DNA of 21,500 nt from a virus: the IMG/VR virus record IMGVR_UViG_3300006637_000045, positions 1 to 21,500 of that record; one strand, given 5' to 3'. Both the position numbers and the translations under genes were made by a program. The first letter of the stretch is position 1. The number at the start of each line of letters is the position of its first letter. The notes beneath the pieces were generated by a model. It did not search any database. It was given only the letters and a program-made list of their open reading frames with translations, and was not told where the DNA came from. Of the stretch, positions 14,661 through 21,500 are shown one piece after another.

Positions 14661-17600
14661 GGTTTGCTACTAGGTCAACTGGGCTGGAAGCGCCAGACCC
14701 GATATATCTTGAGCCTGATTATGACCGGCCATTGGTTGATTCCATGGCCGACGCCTTCGCCCTTGAGAATTCATTTGTGTCTTTGGCGCGGTCCATTGAG
14801 GCGGATCGCGGTGAGTACGATCCAGAGTTTAATGCTGTAGATCATATCACCGATGAGAATCGGGAATATGGCGCAGAGCTTGTGCAGTCCATCAATCAGG
14901 GTGATTTCGACAACAGGTGGACTCGCATCCAGGAGGAGCTAGCGGCCAAAGAGCGGCTTGATCAGGACGGCGGCTGGGGGATTCTGTCGTACATGACCGC
15001 TGGCGTACTCGATCCAATCAACCTTATCCCGATTGGTGGAGCAGCGGCCAAAGCATATAAGGGCGGCAACATCCTGCGCGGCTTGTTGTTTGGCGCAGAA
15101 GCTGGGCTTATGGGGTCTGTTGCGACGGAGGCCATTCTCCAGGGGACGCAGCTTGCCCGCACGGCAGAGGAGAGCGCAATTAACATTGCTGCCGGCACGT
15201 TTATGGGCGGCGTGCTCGGCGGGGCGTTTGGTGCGGTAAAGAGTGGCATTGAGGCGCAAGGCACGCGGAGCATGGCCCGCGTAATTGATGATCTGGAGCA
15301 AGAGCTTTATGTCGCCACTGGAGAGGAGAGGGGGCTTGGTGGGTCTGCTGGCGCTGCTGATCCCAAGGTGTTGCCCCGTGAGAAAGTAGTCGAGATCAAC
15401 AAGTCCATTGATGACGACATTGCCGCCGGAAAACTGAGGGCGGAGGAGGCTGCCGACGAGACGATCCGCCGTGTGAATGACGCCTGGAAGGAATTGTCTG
15501 GCTTCAAAGAGACGATCCCCTTGAATGCGTTTCTCAAGGTTGCCCCGTGGATGAAGCACACCACCCCGACCATGCGCGGGTTTATGCAGGAATCCGTTGT
15601 TGGCCGCGAGATTGCTGGCCAGTTGATGGAAACTGGGATGTCGAGGGCTGGATCGGAATATGCTGAGGGCGCTGTCGATCTCCCGGTAGAGGCAGCCATC
15701 AAGCTTTGGGAGGGGAAAAAGTATCGCGCCCAGAAAAATATTCGTGATGCCTATTATGAATATCGGACGGGCAAGCCTGAGATGCCGTTTATCGGTGCGT
15801 CAGCAATCGAGAGCATGCGGATTGGCAAGTCTGCGGCGGGGATGGACTTGGAAACCAAGATATCCCAAAAAATGCTGACGGTGAAGGAGTTCAACGAAGA
15901 GGTGGCGAAGGCCGCGAGAAGTGGCGACACGCATGTTGATCCTGTCATCCAGAAGACGGCACAGATGCTGCGCCGAGAGGTGCTCGATCCTATCAAGGAG
16001 CTAGCTATCGAAGTTGGCTACCTCCCGAAAGATATTGCAGTCAACCCTAAAACGGCAGACAGCTACCTTAACCGCGTGTGGGACACCCAATTGATTGAAT
16101 CTCGCCCAGGAGTGTTTTTGGCGCGGCTAAAGAGGCACTTTGCTGACGAGGCGCATGAAGCGCAGATAAGGGTTGGCGAGTTTGACAGAGATGTTGAGAA
16201 GCTCCGCACCACTGCGCGTGTCCTAAGAGCGAAGCAGAAGGACATAGAGGTTGCTGTCAAAGAGGGCATCCAGGACACAATTAACCAAAAGGCAAAAGAA
16301 GCCATTGAGGCAGCCGGCGATGAGCTTGATATTGATGGCGCGATCCCTACGGCAGCGGATGTGGCGAAGGCAGAAGAGGCCGCCGCATTAAGGGCGTATA
16401 ACCGTGTCCTGCGGAAGGAGCTGACGGACGCGGTCAAGGAGGCTGTTGAGGGCGAGCTGGATGACATGGCTGAGGATGTCATAGATGCCGCTATTGCCCG
16501 CGCAATTGATGAAGAGGAGGCCGCGCTTCTTTCTGTGCTAAAGGAGGAAATCTCGACGCCCATGGCTGATGCCGGCGCTGAGGTTGGAGAAGAAGCCCTC
16601 TCCTCATCCATGCGCGGCGCGGAGATTGCGGCGGCGGAAGCTGCACAGAGTGCTGCGGAAAAATCGTATAAGGCGATCACGAAGAAGATAGAGCGCATGC
16701 TTGAGGATGCGGAATATCGCTCTGAGGTTGGCCGGAAAAAGCTGATTGCAGACGCGAAGCGGGAGGCGACAGAAGAGGCTCGCCGTGCCGGCAGGGATGT
16801 GATGCGGAATGCGACAAAGGAGATTAGCGAGAAACTGCAAAAGGCTTTTGATGATCTGGCGGAGCGGCGCAAGCAGCAGGGCCGGGATGTTGTCCTCCTG
16901 GACATGATGGAAACGGGGGAGATAGACGAGTACGCCCAGAATGTCATGCACCGCATCACCGCGACGGGAGGCATCCGCCCTGCCCATGATATCGATTTTT
17001 CCGGTGCCATCCCCAAGGGTGCGGCGATTAAACCCGGAGCCTTTAAGCGCAGATCGCTACTTGTGAGGGATGAGGATTTCTCTGACTTCATGGTGAATGA
17101 CATCGAAGAGCTTGTTGGCCGGTTGATTGATCAGACAGCGCCCACCCTGGAGTTGAGGCGGACGTTTGGATCATCAGTTTTCGAGGAGACTGAGGCCTAC
17201 AGGAAGCTTGTCGCGGACTGGCAGCGCATTGGGCGTGAGCGAGGGCTGTTTGATGAGGCCCAGCCGTTTTCGGATGATCCGCAAACCTTCTTTGAGCAGA
17301 TGAAGGATTTCGCCGTATCTGTTGGCGGGAAGAAGGAAACCTACAAAAAGTGGGACGCCGAGATGCGCGTCTCCATAAATGATTTCAAGGCTGTTTTCGA
17401 GAGACTTAAAGGCACCTATGGGCTGCCAGAAACGGCAGACGGTGCGCTCAATAGGACAGGCTTATTCCTGAGACAGACAAACTTCATCAGGATGCTGGGC
17501 GGCGTTGTGATATCCGCTATCCCTGATATGGCTCGGCCTCTGATGGTGCATGGCGTGCATAAAGGGTTTGCCCGCCCGCTTGGGTCACTGCTGCGCGGGA

Positions 17601-18649
17601 CTGCTGGTTTCAAGCTGCGGGCTAGAGACATTGAGCGCATGAATATCATCACGGAGATGATATCCAATAGCCGCGTCAACAAAGTGAATGATATTGGAGA
17701 CCCTGGCTTGAGGCGCACCCGCGTCGAGCAGCTTTCTGGCGCAGCGTCGGATACGTTTGGATATGTTTCCGGGGCGTCAAAATGGAATCATGTGATGAAA
17801 ACGTGGGCGGCTTTGGCGTCCCATGACAGCATGCTTGAGATTGTTGAGAAGTGGGCTCGCCATATGGACGATCCGGCAGCGCCTATGCCGACAAAGAAAG
17901 AGATCGCCTATCTGAAGGACAATTACATTGATGCGGGTGCCGCCCAGGACATCTGGAAGATGGTGACCACTCATGGTGACAAGCACAGCAGCGGGTATTG
18001 GATTGCGAATATAGATAAGTGGGATAACGTCAACGCATCCAATCGGTTCCGCGCCGCCATGCATCGAGATGTTGACAGGACGATCATCACCCCAGGACAA
18101 GACATCCCGCTCTGGGCCTCAAAGCCGGTTGGAAAGCTCATATTTCAATTCAAGTCGTTTGCCTTTGCCGCCAGCGAGAAGATGCTTCTGGCTGGATTGC
18201 AGCAGAATGATCGACATTTCTACAGTGGGGTTCTGGCGGCGATTGCCTTGGGGTCAATGACATATGTGGCCAAGGAGAAGCTTAACGGCAAAGACCCATC
18301 GATGGATATCAAAAAGCTGATTGTTGAAGGCATCGACAGAAGCGGCGTTATGGGCTGGCTCATGGAGCCTAACAACTTTATCGAAAAGGTATCCAATGGG
18401 CATATCGGCTTAGGCCCATGGATTGCCGGGGAATCCCTGTCGCGATATCAAAGCCGCAACGCTTTTGGTGCAGCCCTTGGCCCTTCATTCGGCTCCATCA
18501 CTCAGGTGCTCGGCATGGCTGGTTACCTATCTGATTATGCATTTGAGGGGAAAGAGCCAACCGACAAGCAAGTGCAATCAATGATGCGGCTTCTGCCCTA
18601 TTCCAATGTTTTCTATTTGAGGTTGCTGCTAGAGGCTACGTCTGACTGA
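14657..18649 (+). CDS. Giant internal virion protein (T7 gp16-like position), 1330 aa
   Basis: Probably the third ejection protein, matching T7 gp16 (1318) in size and place. The N-terminal 100 residues are polar. Residues about 105-196 form Gly/Ala-rich hydrophobic helices, opening with GWGILSYMTAGVLDPINLIP, the L-D-P-x-N-L-I-P motif I associate with large ejection proteins. A long Ala/Glu/Lys coiled-coil region spans about 495-770. The C-terminal part carries PLWASKPVGKLIFQFKSFAF (about 1150-1169), another conserved mark of these proteins, then hydrophobic helices, and ends in RLLPYSNVFYLRLLLEA. I see no lytic transglycosylase domain at the N-terminus, which T7 gp16 has. The start overlaps the preceding stop, with GAGG six bases upstream. 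Confidence 0.85.
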   Translation: MRFATRSTGLEAPDPIYLEPDYDRPLVDSMADAFALENSFVSLARSIEADRGEYDPEFNAVDHITDENREYGAELVQSINQGDFDNRWTRIQEELAAKERLDQDGGWGILSYMTAGVLDPINLIPIGGAAAKAYKGGNILRGLLFGAEAGLMGSVATEAILQGTQLARTAEESAINIAAGTFMGGVLGGAFGAVKSGIEAQGTRSMARVIDDLEQELYVATGEERGLGGSAGAADPKVLPREKVVEINKSIDDDIAAGKLRAEEAADETIRRVNDAWKELSGFKETIPLNAFLKVAPWMKHTTPTMRGFMQESVVGREIAGQLMETGMSRAGSEYAEGAVDLPVEAAIKLWEGKKYRAQKNIRDAYYEYRTGKPEMPFIGASAIESMRIGKSAAGMDLETKISQKMLTVKEFNEEVAKAARSGDTHVDPVIQKTAQMLRREVLDPIKELAIEVGYLPKDIAVNPKTADSYLNRVWDTQLIESRPGVFLARLKRHFADEAHEAQIRVGEFDRDVEKLRTTARVLRAKQKDIEVAVKEGIQDTINQKAKEAIEAAGDELDIDGAIPTAADVAKAEEAAALRAYNRVLRKELTDAVKEAVEGELDDMAEDVIDAAIARAIDEEEAALLSVLKEEISTPMADAGAEVGEEALSSSMRGAEIAAAEAAQSAAEKSYKAITKKIERMLEDAEYRSEVGRKKLIADAKREATEEARRAGRDVMRNATKEISEKLQKAFDDLAERRKQQGRDVVLLDMMETGEIDEYAQNVMHRITATGGIRPAHDIDFSGAIPKGAAIKPGAFKRRSLLVRDEDFSDFMVNDIEELVGRLIDQTAPTLELRRTFGSSVFEETEAYRKLVADWQRIGRERGLFDEAQPFSDDPQTFFEQMKDFAVSVGGKKETYKKWDAEMRVSINDFKAVFERLKGTYGLPETADGALNRTGLFLRQTNFIRMLGGVVISAIPDMARPLMVHGVHKGFARPLGSLLRGTAGFKLRARDIERMNIITEMISNSRVNKVNDIGDPGLRRTRVEQLSGAASDTFGYVSGASKWNHVMKTWAALASHDSMLEIVEKWARHMDDPAAPMPTKKEIAYLKDNYIDAGAAQDIWKMVTTHGDKHSSGYWIANIDKWDNVNASNRFRAAMHRDVDRTIITPGQDIPLWASKPVGKLIFQFKSFAFAASEKMLLAGLQQNDRHFYSGVLAAIALGSMTYVAKEKLNGKDPSMDIKKLIVEGIDRSGVMGWLMEPNNFIEKVSNGHIGLGPWIAGESLSRYQSRNAFGAALGPSFGSITQVLGMAGYLSDYAFEGKEPTDKQVQSMMRLLPYSNVFYLRLLLEATSD

Positions 18650-18674
18650 TTGATGTGTTGCCGATGTTTATGAT
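18646..18674 (+). promoter_or_regulatory. Possible weak sigma70-type promoter before the tail fibre
   Basis: TATGAT at 18669-18674 matches five of six bases of the -10 consensus. CTGATT at 18646-18651, 17 bases upstream, matches only three of six of the -35. The gap 18650-18697 is the second longest between genes, so an internal promoter is possible. The match is weak and could be chance. Confidence 0.25.
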
Positions 18675-18697
18675 ATGTTCCAGTAGAGGTTAATGAG

Positions 18698-20233
18698 ATG
18701 ACTTTGTCCAGCACCACCACCGAGGTATCATACACGGGCGATGGCGGCACCACCGCTTTCCCGGTGACATTTGCCTTCTTTGGCACAACCACTGCCGCGC
18801 AGCTTGAGGTTATTGAGCGCACCATTGCAACCGGGGCTGAGGCCACCCTGGTAAACGGCACGGACTACACGGTGTCGGGCGGAAACAATGCGACGGGGAC
18901 GGTCACTGCGACATCAGCGCCGGCCAATACGGTAGAGTGGCACATCCGCCGGAATACCACGCAAACCCAGGGGACGGATTACGTTGAGAATGATCCATTC
19001 CCGGCGGCGACACATGAGAATGCCCTGGATCGCCTGACGATGATCGCCCAGGAGCAAGAGGCAGACCATGCTCTGACATTCTCATTCCCTGTCACCTATA
19101 CTGGTGGCGCGTCTACGGCTGTCCCCGAGCCATCTGCAAGTAAGGTGTTGCAGTGGAATTCTGCTGCTGATGCCCTGGAGAATGGCCCGACATCCACTGA
19201 GATCAGCAACGCCCAAACATACGCCTCCGCCGCGTCTGCCAGCGCAGCGGCAGCGGCGGCAAGCTCCGCCCTCGCAAGCGAGTGGGCTTCTAAGACTGAC
19301 GGTCAAGTTGCCTCGACGGATTATTCCTCGAAGGCGTGGGCCATTGGCGGCACTGGCGTCACCGACACTGCAAGCGCGGGAGCCGCGAAGGAATGGGCGA
19401 CTGCTGCTGAAGACGATCTCGTTGACGGCTCTGAGTATTCCGCCAAGCACTACAGCGCGAAGGCGTCTGCCCAGGCTACCGCTGCGGCGAACAGCGCGGC
19501 ATCCGCCGCCGCATCAGCGCAGGGCTTCTCAGGCGTGACGCTGCTAACGGCGTCTTCCAACGATGTCGAGACAACTGACGCCCGCACCTACTATCAGGTG
19601 GATGCGAGCAGCAACACCGTCGCTATCAACCTTCCGAGCATTGGCACCGGCAATGACGGCCTCTCCTACACTGTCGAAGTGCTCGACGTCTCTAACGCCA
19701 TCACGCTTGTCCGAGACGGCAGCGACACGATCAACGGGGTGAGCGGGAACTACACCGGCTTGGTTGAGGTCGGTCAGGTCATCCAGATCATCGCCGACGA
19801 CGGTACGCCGGATAACTGGATCGTGGTGCAGACCTCCGCGCTGAAGGTCGATGACACGACGGTGGAGTTGAGCGGACGCACGATCCAAGTCAAGGACAAC
19901 GGCATCACTCCTGCCAAGGTCGCCGGGTCTATCCAAGATCAAAGCGGGACGAGTTACACCTTGGTCCTTGGAGACGCCTTCAAGACTGTTAGCCTAGATA
20001 ATGCGAGCGCGGTGGCCGTGACGGTGCCGCTGAATAGCTCCGTCGCGTTCTCGACCTCAGACCGGATCGACTTCATCAACGAAGGCGCTGGACAAGTAAC
20101 GGTGTCGGGCGCATCGGGCGTCACGATCAACGACACGGACGCTGGCAGCTTTACTATCGACCAATACGGCGGGGCCACGATCATCAAGGTCGGCACAGAC
20201 GCCTGGATCGCCCCTAACCAGACGGTGGCGTAA
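18698..20233 (+). CDS. Tail fibre protein (T7 gp17-type N-terminus), 511 aa
   Basis: Trimeric fibre expected to attach to the tail and contact the host. The N-terminal about 135 residues are the T7-type tail-attachment domain: TTEVSYTGDGGTTAFPVTFA (7-26), then a V-N-G-T-D-Y-T-V-S-G strand and an R-R-N-T-T-Q-T-Q-G-T-D-Y-V-E-N-D-P-F-P segment. A stalk of about 165-285 is Ala/Ser-rich coiled coil with two fibre repeats, SEWASKTDGQVASTDYSSKA and KEWATAAEDDLVDGSEYSAK. Two small beta domains of types frequent in phage fibres follow (about 290-385 and about 410-505). AGAGGTTAATGAG precedes the ATG. The protein ends without an obvious large receptor-binding tip or chaperone domain. T7 gp17 is 553 residues. 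Confidence 0.9.
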   Translation: MTLSSTTTEVSYTGDGGTTAFPVTFAFFGTTTAAQLEVIERTIATGAEATLVNGTDYTVSGGNNATGTVTATSAPANTVEWHIRRNTTQTQGTDYVENDPFPAATHENALDRLTMIAQEQEADHALTFSFPVTYTGGASTAVPEPSASKVLQWNSAADALENGPTSTEISNAQTYASAASASAAAAAASSALASEWASKTDGQVASTDYSSKAWAIGGTGVTDTASAGAAKEWATAAEDDLVDGSEYSAKHYSAKASAQATAAANSAASAAASAQGFSGVTLLTASSNDVETTDARTYYQVDASSNTVAINLPSIGTGNDGLSYTVEVLDVSNAITLVRDGSDTINGVSGNYTGLVEVGQVIQIIADDGTPDNWIVVQTSALKVDDTTVELSGRTIQVKDNGITPAKVAGSIQDQSGTSYTLVLGDAFKTVSLDNASAVAVTVPLNSSVAFSTSDRIDFINEGAGQVTVSGASGVTINDTDAGSFTIDQYGGATIIKVGTDAWIAPNQTVA

Positions 20234-21500
20234 ATGCACCATGTAGCGCCTATCTCGTTTATCGCGCCTCTGGTTGGCGGTGGCTACGTCATCGAGGGCA
20301 GCGGCCTTCCATCATCCGGTGCAGAGCTTACCCGGACCCTCGGAACGCCGACTGACGTTGATATTCTCGGCCTCAACTTTCTTCTAAAGAAAACCGTCAA
20401 CGGATCGCAGCAGTGTTTGGCGGAAGCCTTCGACGGTTCTAGCCAGCATCAACTCCGTTTCGATAGCTCCGACCGGCTTGAGTACCGCATTGGTGCCGGT
20501 GCCGTTAAGCTGACCACGCAAGTCTTCCGTGATCCAAACGCATGGTACGATATTTCCGTGCTGTATAATTCCACTGCCGGGACGATTACGTTTTGGGTCA
20601 ACGGCACTCAGATCACAGCATTTGACACGGATAGCCCGCCAAGCGGCACCGACTGTCAACTGAACAAATCCGGCAACACCCTAACGTTGCTGCGCGATGG
20701 CACGAATACAGCCGACACCTTTCTTGGATACGTCGCGCGTATAGCGGTTATTGATGGTCAATCTGGTTTCACTGCAACCGACTTCGGCGAGGCGGTCGGC
20801 AACGGCTGGCAAATCAATTCTGCCTCTGGCTTAACTTTCGGAGCAAACGGCGTCTTGATCGAAGGCGGCACGGACATGGCCAGCGGCCATGATAGCAGCT
20901 CAAATTTTACCAACACATACACTTCTATAACGGCTTCAAGTTCCGGCCTTTATTCGGGCGGCACTAGCTACTTCACATTTAGCGGTGATGATATTGTTGT
21001 TACCGCTGGTGACCACGGCATTTGGACAACTTCCACCCTTTCTGGGGACATTGAAGTTGAATTTACGTGCACAGGCTCATGGTCACAAGGCCAGTACGGT
21101 TTTGCCAAGTCCACACATACGCCGTCAGATGATGCTCAAATCGGACTTGGGCCGGATAAGACAAAAGGTTGCGCGGTTCATCATGCGTATTCGCAGATGT
21201 ATTTCCATGATTGGGATAACTCCAGCAACATCGCAAACACTGTTTCGCCAGATGCAACATCTTCAACTAATCCGTCAGGCTCTACAGTTCGCATTCAACG
21301 AACGTCCCAAGGGATTATTCGCGTCTTTGTAGACGACTCTCTAGAGATTGAAGGCTCTGATACCTACACGGGGGATGTCTATTTCTGGATGGCCAATCAC
21401 GGCACTATCACTAATCCGCTGGATATGGACGACATCACCATTAACTCAGGTGGCGCCTATGGAAATGATTTTGCACGGACTGGCACCATTACCGCCACGA
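20234..21500 (+). CDS. LamG/concanavalin-A-like lectin protein, 3'-truncated by the window
   Basis: The frame opens with an ATG directly after the fibre stop and stays open for 422 codons to the window edge. Residues about 40-186 look like a LamG/concanavalin-A-like beta sandwich. Marks are HQLRFDSSDRLEYRIG (72-87), FRDPNAWYDISVLYNS (98-113), ITFWVNGTQITAF (118-130) and LGYVARIAVIDGQ (164-176) followed by DFGE. That order is common in phage virion proteins. Residues about 225-405 resemble a second sandwich, with STVRIQRTSQGIIRVFVDD and YFWMANHG. There is no signal peptide or membrane segment. Position after the fibre suggests a tail or surface protein, possibly binding glycans. The second half of the visible gene is AT-richer than the fibre gene. 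A catalytic domain beyond the edge cannot be excluded. Confidence 0.82.
   Translation, partial: MHHVAPISFIAPLVGGGYVIEGSGLPSSGAELTRTLGTPTDVDILGLNFLLKKTVNGSQQCLAEAFDGSSQHQLRFDSSDRLEYRIGAGAVKLTTQVFRDPNAWYDISVLYNSTAGTITFWVNGTQITAFDTDSPPSGTDCQLNKSGNTLTLLRDGTNTADTFLGYVARIAVIDGQSGFTATDFGEAVGNGWQINSASGLTFGANGVLIEGGTDMASGHDSSSNFTNTYTSITASSSGLYSGGTSYFTFSGDDIVVTAGDHGIWTTSTLSGDIEVEFTCTGSWSQGQYGFAKSTHTPSDDAQIGLGPDKTKGCAVHHAYSQMYFHDWDNSSNIANTVSPDATSSTNPSGSTVRIQRTSQGIIRVFVDDSLEIEGSDTYTGDVYFWMANHGTITNPLDMDDITINSGGAYGNDFARTGTITAT

Noticed and set aside
16063-17103. Long antisense open frame of 346 codons within the giant ejection gene
   Set aside because: It is Ser/Ala-rich because it mirrors the Glu/Ala/Lys codons of the coiled-coil region on the + strand; no family motif, and it breaks the uniform gene direction.
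19200-19530. Ala/Ser-rich repetitive stretch as a DNA repeat array
   Set aside because: It encodes the coiled-coil stalk and two fibre repeats of the tail fibre; the DNA copies are not close to identical.
1-21500. Diversity-generating retroelement, as found in BPP-1
   Set aside because: No reverse transcriptase, template/variable repeat pair or C-type-lectin-like variable protein was seen; the lectin-like gene at the right edge is of LamG type. It could still lie beyond the window.
1-21500. CRISPR array, tRNA genes, insertion sequences, attachment sites
   Set aside because: No regularly spaced repeats, no cloverleaf-like segments and no transposase or integrase were found; gaps between genes are too short for most of these.

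Overview
The window is a contiguous piece of a tailed-phage (or prophage) genome carrying its packaging, head, tail and DNA-ejection genes. Every credible gene lies on the + strand and the coding is nearly gap-free. The set is that of a short-tailed (podovirus-type) phage of a Gram-negative host: terminase large subunit, T7 gp8-type portal, scaffold, major capsid protein, gp11/gp12-type tail tube proteins, three gp14/gp15/gp16-type internal ejection proteins and a T7 gp17-type tail fibre. GC content is roughly mid-50s percent by eye, with two AT-richer stretches. I cannot name the host; a proteobacterium is the reasonable guess. No integrase, repressor, polymerase or lysis gene falls inside the window, so temperate versus lytic cannot be decided.

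Layout. 1-1203: 3' part of the terminase large subunit. 1203-2530: an accessory stretch with a 173-residue unknown protein, a GNAT acetyltransferase (TTG start), a 72-residue Pro/Ala-rich protein and a 46-residue Lys-rich micro-protein. 2511-3827: a 438-residue beta-rich virion-type protein. 3827-6668: portal, Bbp19-family protein, scaffold and a small unknown protein. 6669-6800: a structured non-coding leader. 6801-8209: major capsid protein and a probable cement/decoration protein, followed by a long hairpin. 8264-11283: gp11-like adaptor and gp12-like nozzle. 11288-18649: three ejection proteins of 199, 923 and 1330 residues. 18698-20233: tail fibre. 20234-21500: a lectin-like (LamG/concanavalin-A fold) protein that runs off the right edge.

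How it works together. Terminase pumps DNA through the portal into a shell built from the capsid protein on the scaffold and probably stabilised by the cement protein. gp11/gp12-type proteins close the head and form the short tail. The fibre, and probably the lectin-like protein, contact the cell surface. The three internal proteins are expected to leave the head at infection and build a conduit across the envelope. Most gene junctions overlap by 1-8 bases (TAATG, TGATG, ATGA types), implying translational coupling. The capsid, cement and gp11 genes instead have their own strong Shine-Dalgarno sequences, as expected for high-copy products.

The head block (portal, Bbp19, scaffold, capsid, decoration protein) resembles that of Bordetella phage BPP-1, whereas tail and ejection genes are T7-like in order and size. 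I found no clearly new enzymatic system. The most interesting items are the structured capsid leader, the AT-rich GNAT cassette, the binding-type domains inserted in the nozzle protein, the very large ejection protein without a visible lytic domain, and the terminal lectin-like gene.
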